A DNA stretch of 64,000 nt. Source: an uncultured Lachnospiraceae bacterium. Lineage in GTDB: Bacteria > Bacillota > Clostridia > Lachnospirales > Lachnospiraceae. Positions 21,617 to 31,866 of the stretch are shown here, in pieces; the first letter of the stretch is position 1, and the number at the start of each line of letters is the position of its first letter. Location of the stretch: positions 62,001 through 126,000 of the forward strand of contig CANQPJ010000003.1 of the NCBI GenBank assembly GCA_947625755.1. The letters are read 5' to 3'. A program made the translations under genes and the position numbers. Under the pieces are notes generated by a model. The model worked only from the letters and a program-made list of their open reading frames with translations. It was not told the DNA's origin and did not search any database.

Positions 21617-23689
21617 TTATTTTGCTTTTCCTAAAAAGTTCATACTTCCCTTTACAATCAGCCGGTCAAAGATAATAAACATGGCAGGCAGGATGCAGAT
21701 AACACACAGCATACTAATCACTGCTCCTCTTGCCATAAGAAGGCAAAGGGCACTAATCATATCAATACTGGAGTACACGCCTACGCCAAATGTTGCTCCA
21801 AAAAACGTACATGCACTTACAATAACGGATTTGATTGTAGCAGTTAATGTATCCTTTGCCGCAAGCTTCTTGTCTTTGCCTCTTCCACGTTCCAGCTTAT
21901 ATCTGTTTGTCATCAATATTGCATAGTCTACTGTGGCGCCAAGCTGTATCGTACCGATGACAATGGATGCAATAAATGGAAGCACCGCTCCGGTATAGTA
22001 AGGAATTCCCATATTAATAAATATGGCAAACTCAATGACAGAAACTAATATCACCGGAAGCGATATTGACTTAAAGACAAATGCAACAATCAGGAATATT
22101 AAAAATATGGACACGAAACTTACCGTTGCAAAATCTTTATCCGTAATCTTAATCAAGTCTCTGGTACAAGCCGCTTCCCCTACCAGCATACCGTTATTAT
22201 CATATTTCTTTATTATTTTTTCTACTTTGTTACATTGCGCATTCGCCTCATCAGAGCCTGTTTTATATGATGACATATATACTAACATCTCATGATTGTC
22301 ACTTTGCAATTCACCCGTCAGTTTTTCCGGAATAAATGAATCCGGCACCGAACCATCCATTACACTTTCAAGCCCCAGAGCCGCCTGAACTCCATTTACT
22401 TTTTTTACCTCATCCAAAAGTTTCCTTACATCTTTTGTCGAGGTCTTTCTATCCAGTAAAATGATATTTGCAGAACCTAATTCATAATCTTGTGATATTT
22501 TGTTCTGTGCCGCAACACTTTCCAGATTTTCCGGCAGGCTTAATGTTAAATCGTAATATACTTTTGTATTACTTTGTCCATAAACAGCCGGAATCAAAAG
22601 TAATATAAACAGCGTAATGAATATTTTATAATGTTTCGTGACAAAAGCAGGAATTCTCTTAAAGTCAGGTAAAACCTGCCTATGTCTGGTCTTTTGTATT
22701 GCCTTGTGAAATACTAAAATGAAAGAAGGTAGTATTGTAACGCATGCCAAAACACCTAAAACGACACCTTTTGCCATGACAACACCAAGGTCAAGCCCCA
22801 ATGTAAAACTCATAAAGCACAGCGCAATAAACCCTGCCACTGTAGTAATAGAACTGCCAACTACAGAAGAAATCGTTAAGGAAATGGCATCTGCCATGGC
22901 AGCTTTGTTGTCTCCATGATGTATTTCCAACTGCTCCTCATAACTGTGCCATAAAAATATAGAGTAATCCATTGTCACACCCAACTGCAATACAGCTGCC
23001 AGTGCTTTTGTTATGTATGAGATTTCTCCCACAACAAAATTGCTTCCTAAATTGTAGATAATTGCCATTCCTATGCTGAGCAGAAAGAATACCGGTATCA
23101 GGAACGAATCCATTAACAGCGATAAAATAATAACGGATAATATAACTGCAATACAAACATATATCGGCGTCTCCTGCTCGGATAAATCTTTCGTGTCAGT
23201 AACAATCGCTGAAATACCACTGATAAGACACTGATGTTTTGTAACATCACGGATTTTATTGATGGCTCTCATCGTTCCTTCTCCGGAACTTGTATCATCA
23301 AATATCACCATCATAATCGTTGACGTACCCTTGTTAAAAGCATCATAAACTTTATCCGGTAACATAGATTTCGGTATGCCGGCATCCGCAAAGCTGTCAT
23401 ACCATAAAACCTTACTGACATGATCTACTTTTTTCATTTTTTCAATGAGTCCGGATACGTGATAGTCGTCCATCTTATCAACCATTACAATACCAAATGC
23501 CCCCGCATCAAACTCATCCATTAATATATCCTGACCTTCCATGGTGTCAATTCCGTCAGGAAGATAATATAATAAATCATAATTGACTTTTGTATTAAAA
23601 TAACCGATGGCAGCCGGAATCAGCAGCAAAACACTGATAATCAATATGGCATGTCTGGCTTTTACAATAAATTGTCCAAATCTTTTCAT
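21617..23689 (-). CDS. MMPL/RND-family transporter
   Basis: 690 aa, ~12 TM, duplicated MMPL halves (GVTMDYSIFLWHSYEEQ; LGATVDYAILMTNRYK). Confidence 0.92.
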   Translation of the reverse strand: MKRFGQFIVKARHAILIISVLLLIPAAIGYFNTKVNYDLLYYLPDGIDTMEGQDILMDEFDAGAFGIVMVDKMDDYHVSGLIEKMKKVDHVSKVLWYDSFADAGIPKSMLPDKVYDAFNKGTSTIMMVIFDDTSSGEGTMRAINKIRDVTKHQCLISGISAIVTDTKDLSEQETPIYVCIAVILSVIILSLLMDSFLIPVFFLLSIGMAIIYNLGSNFVVGEISYITKALAAVLQLGVTMDYSIFLWHSYEEQLEIHHGDNKAAMADAISLTISSVVGSSITTVAGFIALCFMSFTLGLDLGVVMAKGVVLGVLACVTILPSFILVFHKAIQKTRHRQVLPDFKRIPAFVTKHYKIFITLFILLLIPAVYGQSNTKVYYDLTLSLPENLESVAAQNKISQDYELGSANIILLDRKTSTKDVRKLLDEVKKVNGVQAALGLESVMDGSVPDSFIPEKLTGELQSDNHEMLVYMSSYKTGSDEANAQCNKVEKIIKKYDNNGMLVGEAACTRDLIKITDKDFATVSFVSIFLIFLIVAFVFKSISLPVILVSVIEFAIFINMGIPYYTGAVLPFIASIVIGTIQLGATVDYAILMTNRYKLERGRGKDKKLAAKDTLTATIKSVIVSACTFFGATFGVGVYSSIDMISALCLLMARGAVISMLCVICILPAMFIIFDRLIVKGSMNFLGKAK

Positions 23690-23704
23690 ATTATATCGAC
23701 TCCT

Positions 23705-25987
23705 TTACTTGTCTGCCTTTATCTCTGCTGTTTTAAATATAAATTTTACACTACCTGTCATATTCTCATTAATACCTGTAAATGACTTATAGTTTTTTCC
23801 ATTATTTAATATATCTTCGATACTATCTACAGCATTCTTTGCATCTTCACCGAAAATACCTGTAATTTTGCTGATACCATCTTTATTTAATTGAATTACG
23901 CCATCTTTTAATGTTTTTGTTCCATCAAATAAGGTAACAATTCCTGAACACAGAGTGTCTGTTCCATCTGACAATGTGCCGGCTCCATCGCTAATCTGTC
24001 CTGCTCCTGAATCTACAGTTTTAATACCGTCCTTCACCTGCATGCTTGCCTTACCTATTTCCTGATTCATTTTTTTCGTGCCATCCGATAACGATTTCAT
24101 TCCCTTATTTAATGTATCGGCACCTGTCTTTAATTTTCCTGTTCCATCTGACAGCGTCTTCGTTCCACTGGACAATGTCTTTGTTCCATCTGACATTTGA
24201 CCGGTACCGTCTGCCAACGTACCTGCCCCTGTGTCTAATGTTAAAATTCCTGTATAAAGAGTACCTATTCCGCTACTTAACGTTGCGGCGCCATTCTCCA
24301 AAGTATTCATCCCTTCAAGCAGAGTTTTCATATCCTTTGCTTTGCTGTTAATTTGTTCCTCGAATGTAGATTTTACTGTAGTTAAAGTCTGAATACCGTA
24401 ATATGCCTGAACTAACTGATAATATGCCTTCGCATTCAAATTGTTTGCCTGTAATACAGTGCTTAATTCCATTCCGCCGGATACTGCAGAATTAATACCT
24501 TCTACTGTTTTATCTAATGCAGCTTTGTTGGATATTTCACCCCCTGTAGCTGCACTTACCTGCTTAATAATATCATCTATCTGTGCCTGTATAGAATCAG
24601 GAGTTTTCTGAAGAGTATCCGTCAGTTCTTTTACTCCTGCATTAGCCGTTTTTATTCCATCTGCCAATGTCTTTGAACCATTCTTAATCCCCTGACTTAC
24701 AACATTTCCGTTTTTATCCTTTACATCTTCAAACGCTTTTTTTGCACTGTTTAAACCTGCTGCCAAAGAATTTGCCCCGGTGTTAATCTGTGTTGCCGCA
24801 CTGTTTAAGTCCTTTGCGCCGGTGTCTAAAATTTTTGCGCCATTATCTAACTCTTTCGATGCTGATTTTACACTCTGTGTACCTTTATATAATTTTTTTG
24901 CCCCTTTATCTGCTGTTTTGACACCATTTAAAAGTTCTTTATGAAACGTGTTATAACCGGATAATAATTTTGTTGTTCCCACATACAAATCTGCTGTGTA
25001 TTTTGCAATATCTTTTGCGCCATTATCAATTTTAACGGAACCATCTTTTAATTTTCCGGTGCCATTGTACAAATCCGCAGCACCATCCTCAAGCCGGTTT
25101 GTACCATCCGTTAATTGGTCCATCTTTGCTTCAATATCTGAAAAATCCAATGTATCCTGCAAATTCATATCGCCAAGGTCCGATGCTGCAACCGTCAGTG
25201 CCATGTCCATTTCGAAGTCCTCAACATCTGCCGTAACTGTAAAAGATTCAGGTATATCAATGTCTTTCATGTATTTTTCAGCATTACCCACTCTGGAGGT
25301 AAGATTATTTTTAAATCCCGGAGCACCATAACCAATTACAATATTTGATTCCGAATAATTCAGTACCTTTCCATTGTCTACTTTAATATTTGTGAAATTA
25401 TCTCCCAGAATCATTCCGGTTAAAGCTATAAATGGTACAAAATCTCCTTCCTTCTCCGATTCATTTACATAATCGTAAACAATCTTTATCTTACCGCTTT
25501 TCCCTGCCAGTTCTTTGGGTTGTATTTCCTCTCCGTCTAAATAATATGTAATATTTATATGAAGCGGAGGTTCCTGCGTTGTCGTACCCTGATAAGAAAT
25601 GTCTTTTCCTTTATTTTCCCACACAAGCTCACTTCCATTTATGGTAAATTTCTCATCTCCACTCAGATTTTTTATGTTATCAAGAATGGATACATCACTG
25701 ATATTATCCCTGCCGGAAACTTTCAGCATATCGCTGACTGTTGTCTTTGATATGTTTCCATCAGCATTCATTTCGACAAAAACCGTCTCTTTTTTTTCTG
25801 TATCTGCACCATCTCCCATTTTACTGTTTAATAATGCTTCCACGTCTTTTTCATTTACTTTTGCTGCCACAGTAATGTTTTTGTCTTTGCTCTTTCTGGC
25901 AGAATCCACTCCACAGGCAGCCAGAGACCACACGGATACTGTCATGACTAAAAATAAACTCATCCCCCTGTAAATATTCTTTTTCAT
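23705..25987 (-). CDS. Lipoprotein with long X-X-X-L-X-X-G-type heptad repeat region (YhgE/Pip-associated type)
   Basis: Lipobox (SLAACG), repeated L..G..L..G heptads (LYTGILTLDTGAGTLADGTGQMSDGTKTLSSGTKTLSDGTGKLKTGADTL). Confidence 0.88.
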   Translation of the reverse strand: MKKNIYRGMSLFLVMTVSVWSLAACGVDSARKSKDKNITVAAKVNEKDVEALLNSKMGDGADTEKKETVFVEMNADGNISKTTVSDMLKVSGRDNISDVSILDNIKNLSGDEKFTINGSELVWENKGKDISYQGTTTQEPPLHINITYYLDGEEIQPKELAGKSGKIKIVYDYVNESEKEGDFVPFIALTGMILGDNFTNIKVDNGKVLNYSESNIVIGYGAPGFKNNLTSRVGNAEKYMKDIDIPESFTVTADVEDFEMDMALTVAASDLGDMNLQDTLDFSDIEAKMDQLTDGTNRLEDGAADLYNGTGKLKDGSVKIDNGAKDIAKYTADLYVGTTKLLSGYNTFHKELLNGVKTADKGAKKLYKGTQSVKSASKELDNGAKILDTGAKDLNSAATQINTGANSLAAGLNSAKKAFEDVKDKNGNVVSQGIKNGSKTLADGIKTANAGVKELTDTLQKTPDSIQAQIDDIIKQVSAATGGEISNKAALDKTVEGINSAVSGGMELSTVLQANNLNAKAYYQLVQAYYGIQTLTTVKSTFEEQINSKAKDMKTLLEGMNTLENGAATLSSGIGTLYTGILTLDTGAGTLADGTGQMSDGTKTLSSGTKTLSDGTGKLKTGADTLNKGMKSLSDGTKKMNQEIGKASMQVKDGIKTVDSGAGQISDGAGTLSDGTDTLCSGIVTLFDGTKTLKDGVIQLNKDGISKITGIFGEDAKNAVDSIEDILNNGKNYKSFTGINENMTGSVKFIFKTAEIKADK

Positions 25988-26079
25988 AACAAAATACTCT
26001 CCTTTTATTATGTTCTATAATACAGTATACATATTCAAAAGAAAAAAACATTATACATTTTTATACAAGGAATTGTTTT

Positions 26080-26095
26080 TTATACACTTGTATAA
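26080..26095. promoter_or_regulatory. Candidate TetR operator in promoter of 25987->21617 operon
   Basis: TTATACA-CT-TGTATAA perfect inverted repeat plus additional TATACA half sites at 26051-26067. Confidence 0.6.
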
Positions 26096-26159
26096 AATTG
26101 TATAATGTTTTTAATATTGTATAAGAATCATATGTTCCGGATATATTGTAGCATTTTCG

Positions 26160-26750
26160 TCAAAGAGTTTCTGTTTTTTTCTGATTTTCATTCTTGCGGT
26201 ACATATATATCTCATGCCCCAGTTTCTCCGTGTCAAGTACCAGATGCTGGAGTAGAGCCGTCAGCTCTGCTTCTTTCTCCTTCATTCCTTTCATTGCCCA
26301 GTCAATAATAATGCCGGTAAGCCCATATGCAAAAAATCTTGCATATATATCCTGTTCCTTTTCACTTAAATGACTGTACATATTGAAATCCGTGATTGCT
26401 TTTTTAAATAATTCCGCAAATCTTTTGTTGCTGTACTCTGCAAAGAAATTGTTGGATGACTTAATCGTATTCATAAAAAAAGGTTTCTGCTGTTTCATAT
26501 ATTTAAATAATTGAACCAGCTTTTCTCCCCAGTTTTCAAAAGTTAAATCTTTTGTCAAGGGCAGCAATTCCTGTGAGTAAATCCAGTTTAAGAGTTCATA
26601 TTTGTCATTAAAATGATAGTAAAATGTCTGTCTGTTCACCCCGCAATGGTCTGTAATATCTGCTACCGTAATTTTATCCAGAATTTTTGACGCGCCAAGT
26701 TCCTTTAAACTCTGTGCCAATGCTTTTTTTGTTATGTTAGAATTTGCCAT
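26160..26750 (-). CDS. TetR/AcrR-family transcriptional regulator
   Basis: N-terminal HTH (ITKKALAQSLKELGASKILDKITVADITDHCGVNRQTFYYHFNDKYELL). Confidence 0.93.
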   Translation of the reverse strand: MANSNITKKALAQSLKELGASKILDKITVADITDHCGVNRQTFYYHFNDKYELLNWIYSQELLPLTKDLTFENWGEKLVQLFKYMKQQKPFFMNTIKSSNNFFAEYSNKRFAELFKKAITDFNMYSHLSEKEQDIYARFFAYGLTGIIIDWAMKGMKEKEAELTALLQHLVLDTEKLGHEIYMYRKNENQKKTETL

Positions 26751-26820
26751 AATTCCTCTCTCCTCTGATTGTATCAATTTTTCCAAAAATCTGTCATGTA
26801 AATATTGTATCTAAAAAGTT

Positions 26821-27573
26821 TTATTCCCAATCCAGTTCTACCGGGCAATGGTCCGAACCCAATATCTGCGTATGGATTTTAGCATCTTTCATTCTATCCT
26901 TTATGCTGTCAGAGACAAGAAAATAATCAATACGCCACCCTGCATTCTTCTCCCGGGCTTTAAAGCGGTAAGACCACCAACTGTAAACACTCTCCGTATC
27001 TGGATAAAAATGTCGGAAACTATCTGTAAAACCACTGTCTAACAGTTCCGTCATCTTTCCACGCTCTTCGTCAGTAAATCCGGCGTTCTTTCTGTTTGTC
27101 TTTGGATTTTTCAAGTCAATCTCCCTGTGCGCCACATTCAAATCACCACAGACAATAACACCTTTTTTCTCTGCCAGACAATTCAAATATTTCCTGAAAT
27201 CATCTTCCCATTCCATACGATAGTCTAATCTGGCAAGTTCATTCTGTGCGTTTGGCGTATAAACTGTCACCATGTAATAGTCCTCATATTCCAATGTGAT
27301 TATACGTCCTTCCTGGTCATGTTTTTCAATACCCATTCCATAAAATACGGACATTGGCTTATGCTTTGTAAAAATCGCTGTTCCGGAATATCCTTTTTTG
27401 ACTGCATAATTCCAATACTGATAATATCCCGGCAAATCTAAATCAATTTGTCCTTCCTGTAACTTTGTTTCCTGCACGCAGAAAAAATCTGCATCAAAAT
27501 TTTTAAATTCCTCTAAAAAGTTCTTTCCCACACAGGCACGCAGCCCATTTACATTCCATGATATAAATTTCAT
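26821..27573 (-). CDS. Exodeoxyribonuclease III
   Basis: [59 protein letters not shown]. Confidence 0.95.
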   Translation of the reverse strand: MKFISWNVNGLRACVGKNFLEEFKNFDADFFCVQETKLQEGQIDLDLPGYYQYWNYAVKKGYSGTAIFTKHKPMSVFYGMGIEKHDQEGRIITLEYEDYYMVTVYTPNAQNELARLDYRMEWEDDFRKYLNCLAEKKGVIVCGDLNVAHREIDLKNPKTNRKNAGFTDEERGKMTELLDSGFTDSFRHFYPDTESVYSWWSYRFKAREKNAGWRIDYFLVSDSIKDRMKDAKIHTQILGSDHCPVELDWE

Positions 27574-27695
27574 CTGATACCCTCTCTTTCCACCCTGTAT
27601 TTTTCTTTTGTATTCGATTACTACATATTATCTTCTTTTCCTATAAAGCATACTACAATCTTTTCAAAATAGAAAGCAGAATAATATGTTATTTT

Positions 27696-28265
27696 TTAAC
27701 ATCCTATACTGCACAACAACTGTTCCATTTGTTCTACACCTCTCTCTTGAGATGTAATAATGGCATCCAAAACCGGCACTAATTCCGGACAAATATCATA
27801 TTGCAGGGCAGTGCAGCTCATTGCAATCGCTCCTTTATGATGGGGTATCATTTCCCTCATAAAATCCGCGTTAATACGATTCGTATCCGGTGCGCTGTTC
27901 ATTCCACAAGCCATTCTTTCAATAATAACTTTCACATCATGCTGATATGACAAGACGGCATCTGTATCATTTGTCTGCTCTGCACATTCACACAAAATTG
28001 CCTGCATATTCTCAATACTTTTTGTCTGTTCCTCTATAATCTGCAGCGCAATCTTTTGCAATGGAATACATGTTGTATACTGCAAAAGATTTTCAGACAT
28101 TTTTATAGCTGCTCTGTGGTGTGGAATCATCTGCACAATAAAATTATGGGAGATGCTGTCACACAATTCTGCTGTTGTCATCTCATCAATCATTTCATCT
28201 AAAATACAGTAAAACCTGTCTAAATATTGTTTTGCCACATTACTTAATTCACATTTACAATTCAT
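27696..28265 (-). CDS. DUF305-type protein, duplicated domain
   Basis: Two MIPHH motifs (FIVQMIPHHRAAIKMSENLL; FMREMIPHHKGAIAMSCTAL). Confidence 0.85.
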   Translation of the reverse strand: MNCKCELSNVAKQYLDRFYCILDEMIDEMTTAELCDSISHNFIVQMIPHHRAAIKMSENLLQYTTCIPLQKIALQIIEEQTKSIENMQAILCECAEQTNDTDAVLSYQHDVKVIIERMACGMNSAPDTNRINADFMREMIPHHKGAIAMSCTALQYDICPELVPVLDAIITSQERGVEQMEQLLCSIGC

Positions 28266-28445
28266 AAAGGTATCCTTAACCGTTTTACTTTATAATATTC
28301 ATCAATTCATTCTTTGTTCTGTCTGTCACTGGGCGGCATCAAAAAGCTTCCTTTCAGAAATGTGCCGGACAATATTTTTATATTCTGTTCAATAAATGAC
28401 TGCATGCATCATATATTTTAATAATAAATCCATAGGGGAAACTAT

Positions 28446-29441
28446 ATGAAACGTTGTATTCCATTAGAACCTGAAGCAGAAAGCGTATGCAATCAAAGTT
28501 CTATTCCACCGCTTATTTTTGAACTGCCGCCGGACCAGGGAAGGATGATATTGGAAAATGCCCAAGATACCCCCGTTTATAAATATCCTGCCAATATCTG
28601 CAAAACTAAAATTGAAACTACATGGGGACGGATTCCACTCTATTTTGTTACCCCGAAAACATGTGAGATTATTCACAATGTAATTTTTTATATTCACGGC
28701 GCAGGGTGGGTATTTGGCAGTTTTCATACACATGAAAAACTTGTAAGAGAACTTGCCGCAAGATGCAACTCTCTTGTTATATTTCCAGAGTATACCCGCT
28801 CACCGGAAGCAAGATATCCTGTTGCTATTGAACAATGTTATTTTATTCTCTCTCACATTGAGGAAATAATAAATGGACAATATACGCTTTCCGATTGTAA
28901 ATTAAATAACCGTTTTATAAACCTAAATACATTAACTGTTGCTGGCGACAGCGTTGGAGGAAATATGGCAATCGCCATGTGCATCATGGCACAAATACAT
29001 TGTACTCCTCAAATTCAAAAACTGCTATTATACTACCCTGTAACCAATGCCTGTTTTGACACTCCGTCATACCATGAATTTGCCACGGACTATTACCTGT
29101 ATCGTGCAGGAATGAAATGGTTCTGGGATCAGTATACAACCAGTCCTTCTGATAGAAATGAAATTACTGCCTCTCCTCTCCGTGCTGATACAGAATGTCT
29201 GAAAAATTTTCCTGCCACTATGATTATTAACGGTCAGGCTGATGTTTTACGCAGTGAAGGGGAAGCCTTTGGAGAAAAACTTTTGTGTGCCGGTGTGGAT
29301 GTTACAGCTTTACGTGTACAGGGTACAATCCATGATTTTGTTATGTTGAATGCTTTGGATCAGACCAATGCCTGCCGTATAGCAATGGATGCTTCCACGG
29401 AATGGATAAAACGAAAAAATCAATGTGAAAATATTTTTTAA
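28446..29441 (+). CDS. Alpha/beta hydrolase, HSL-type esterase
   Basis: FYIHGAGWVFGS (HGGG-like), GDSVGGNMAIA, D/H C-terminal context. Confidence 0.9.
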   Translation: MKRCIPLEPEAESVCNQSSIPPLIFELPPDQGRMILENAQDTPVYKYPANICKTKIETTWGRIPLYFVTPKTCEIIHNVIFYIHGAGWVFGSFHTHEKLVRELAARCNSLVIFPEYTRSPEARYPVAIEQCYFILSHIEEIINGQYTLSDCKLNNRFINLNTLTVAGDSVGGNMAIAMCIMAQIHCTPQIQKLLLYYPVTNACFDTPSYHEFATDYYLYRAGMKWFWDQYTTSPSDRNEITASPLRADTECLKNFPATMIINGQADVLRSEGEAFGEKLLCAGVDVTALRVQGTIHDFVMLNALDQTNACRIAMDASTEWIKRKNQCENIF

Positions 29442-29459
29442 TTATTTTTGGTCAACAAA

Positions 29460-29510
29460 AAAGAAGGATGAGAATTTTTCAACTACATGAATTATTCCAC
29501 ATCCTTCTTT
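29460..29510. terminator. Bidirectional terminator-like hairpin between convergent genes
   Basis: AAAGAAGGATG...CATCCTTCTTT. Confidence 0.7.
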
Positions 29511-29516
29511 GGCATA

Positions 29517-30137
29517 TTATTTTGTTTCTTCCAAACCTGCTGCATCATCTGCTATCCTACCTTTTTCCACATTCGGTTGTATCAGATGATGGTACGCATA
29601 ATCCCACAGTACCTTTGAGCCTTCTGCTGAATCCTTATTTCGATTTAATATCTGACTCAGGCGAACACCTTTTTCTTTCCATAATTTTCCGTCTGATGCA
29701 GAATTCATCATTGCCGGATGTATATTATCCATTGCACGCGCAAATTTAGCTTCCGGTGTTTTGTGTTCTTCAAACTCATCCCATAATTGTCTGAAATGTA
29801 ATGCCTGATCTTCTGGAAGGAGTTTAAAAATTCTGTCCGCTGCTGCCATCTCCCGCTGTCTTTGTGTCTTTTTTGCTTCCTCATCATAAGCAAAAGTATC
29901 TCCGGCATCTATTTCCACTAAATCATGTATTAACAACATACTTATTGTCCTTAATACATCTATTTTCTCATTGGCATATTCACTTAATATAAGAGTCATA
30001 ATTGCCATGTGCCACGCATGTTCCGCATCATTTTCTCTTCGGCTTCCATCCGTCAGATAATTCTGTCTTACGATAAACTTTTCTCTGTCAATCTCTCTGC
30101 AAAAGTCAAATTGTTTTTCTAATCTTTCTCTATCCAT
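29517..30137 (-). CDS. HD-domain phosphohydrolase (YfbR-like)
   Basis: DAEHAWHMAIM, LLIHDLVEIDAGD. Confidence 0.9.
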   Translation of the reverse strand: MDRERLEKQFDFCREIDREKFIVRQNYLTDGSRRENDAEHAWHMAIMTLILSEYANEKIDVLRTISMLLIHDLVEIDAGDTFAYDEEAKKTQRQREMAAADRIFKLLPEDQALHFRQLWDEFEEHKTPEAKFARAMDNIHPAMMNSASDGKLWKEKGVRLSQILNRNKDSAEGSKVLWDYAYHHLIQPNVEKGRIADDAAGLEETK

Positions 30138-30275
30138 GTAATTTATCTCTCAATACTTTTTTATATATAAAGAATGTATCATAGGCAGTCGGTCAACGTC
30201 AACGAATGATTTTTCTATTTTTTTGAATAAAAATTTTGTATTCCGTTCATCCTATTTTTGAAAGGATGGTGCTAT

Positions 30276-30443
30276 ATGAATAAGAAAAATAAATCCAAAA
30301 ATGTATATGATGATGGAAATATTCCTGAAGTAGATTTACCAAAAGATAAGTATTCCGATAAGAAAGATTACCGCAATGTAGAACCATTACCGGAATCATT
30401 TCGTCCCAGAAAAGATGGACCGGGCGGAGAAAACGGAGAATAA
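30276..30443 (+). CDS. Small hydrophilic protein, 55 aa, unknown
   Basis: MNKKNKSKNVYDDGNIPEVDLPKDKYSDKKDYRNVEPLPESFRPRKDGPGGENGE; AAAGGA RBS upstream, terminator immediately after. Confidence 0.6.
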   Translation: MNKKNKSKNVYDDGNIPEVDLPKDKYSDKKDYRNVEPLPESFRPRKDGPGGENGE

Positions 30444-30457
30444 AACATTCTCCGTTT
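30431..30457. terminator. Bidirectional terminator
   Basis: AAACGGAGAATaaaacATTCTCCGTTT followed by T run. Confidence 0.85.
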
Positions 30458-30465
30458 TTTTGTCC

Positions 30466-31815
30466 TTAATAAATTTTTGCGGTGGAATCATGTTCAAAAT
30501 TTTCAATCACTGCATGTACTGCTACATTAGGATTTTTTTTGCAGTTTAAAGAAACAATGCGTCCTATTTTGCCATCCATTGTACCGAAATCTATACGGCT
30601 TAAATCGTTGTTATAGCAATTTATCAATTCAATTTTTCTGTTACAATCTCCTCCATAAATTTCTGTTAAATGATTATTGCGGCAATAAAGCCACTCCAGT
30701 TTTGGATAGAGGGTAAAATCAAATTTCCCTTTCAGCTGATTATTATCACAATCCAAATAGTTTAAATAGGTTAAGTTTTTATAACTTATTTTCGACAGTT
30801 TGTTATTATACACCATCATTTCATAAATTTTATTTTTACCCTCAATATTCAGCCTGCTTAATTTACTCTCGACACAGCATAAGTATTCCAGCTTTGGCAG
30901 TTGTTTTAATGTAAGCCTTTGTAATTGTGAAACACCGACCATTTCTATTTTTTTCAGTCTTTTAAAATTATGTAATGCCATTTTTTTCAGGTTTCTTATC
31001 TCCTGCATGCTTATTGAGGTTAATCTGCCAAGTTTTTTAAGTGTTATTTTAGGAAGTCTGGTCTCATAAAGGTTCAATTTTTCCAAATTTTTTAAATCCC
31101 GCAAAGTTAGAAAAGAAATTTTTGTATTAGAATCTATTGTTATATTTTTAAGCTCTGGGTTATTTTTGACGATACAGCCTTTAATCTTCACATTAGAAAT
31201 TTGCACTTTTCTTAAATCAGCACGATGAATAAAATTTAAAGGCTTATTATCGGAACAACTACTCAAAGAAAGCGTCTTTAATTTGCCAGATGCATTAACT
31301 ATTGCGGTACCATTTTTCACTCTTCGCAGTTTGAGATACTTCACATTGTTATTTTTTCTTACTTTTACTATGACATTATGATGTTTTGCATACACTTCCA
31401 AATCCTGCAGCTTTCTGATTTTTCTCAAATCAAACACTACATTTTCTTTCGAATATGTCTTTATATACACCTTTTTCAATCTATGTAATTTAGTTAATTC
31501 CTTTGTATTTTTAATATGGCTTTTTGTTGTAATAGATATATTTTTCAGATGTTTTAGCTTGGATAATCCTTTCAAATTAATATTACAATTACTATTATCC
31601 ACATTTAAATGCCATATCTTTTTGATTTCGCTTTTGCTTAAATACCCGTTTGAATTCTTATCGCATGTTAACTTTACTTGGTATTTCAACTCACTCGCAA
31701 AAGTTTTTTCAATATTGATTCCCTTACCAGACTTTGCATTGACGGACTGTGGCACAAGCAATGTGACAACTAAAAAGACGATGCCCAACATGATTTTATA
31801 AATTTTTTGATTCAT
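30466..31815 (-). CDS. Secreted leucine-rich-repeat protein with EF-hand-like loop (paralog of 33756..35117)
   Basis: Signal peptide; DKNSNGYLSKSE; LRR region; C-terminal CKKNPNVAVHAVIENFEHDSTAKIY. Confidence 0.85.
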   Translation of the reverse strand: MNQKIYKIMLGIVFLVVTLLVPQSVNAKSGKGINIEKTFASELKYQVKLTCDKNSNGYLSKSEIKKIWHLNVDNSNCNINLKGLSKLKHLKNISITTKSHIKNTKELTKLHRLKKVYIKTYSKENVVFDLRKIRKLQDLEVYAKHHNVIVKVRKNNNVKYLKLRRVKNGTAIVNASGKLKTLSLSSCSDNKPLNFIHRADLRKVQISNVKIKGCIVKNNPELKNITIDSNTKISFLTLRDLKNLEKLNLYETRLPKITLKKLGRLTSISMQEIRNLKKMALHNFKRLKKIEMVGVSQLQRLTLKQLPKLEYLCCVESKLSRLNIEGKNKIYEMMVYNNKLSKISYKNLTYLNYLDCDNNQLKGKFDFTLYPKLEWLYCRNNHLTEIYGGDCNRKIELINCYNNDLSRIDFGTMDGKIGRIVSLNCKKNPNVAVHAVIENFEHDSTAKIY

Positions 31816-31866
31816 AACTCTGCGTTTCCTTTCTATCCACATGACTTCTGTTACAGAGTACAGTAA

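Noticed and set aside
24046-24351. Plus-strand ORF opposite the heptad-repeat lipoprotein
   Set aside because: Antisense shadow of a repetitive, compositionally biased CDS; no RBS or recognisable domain.
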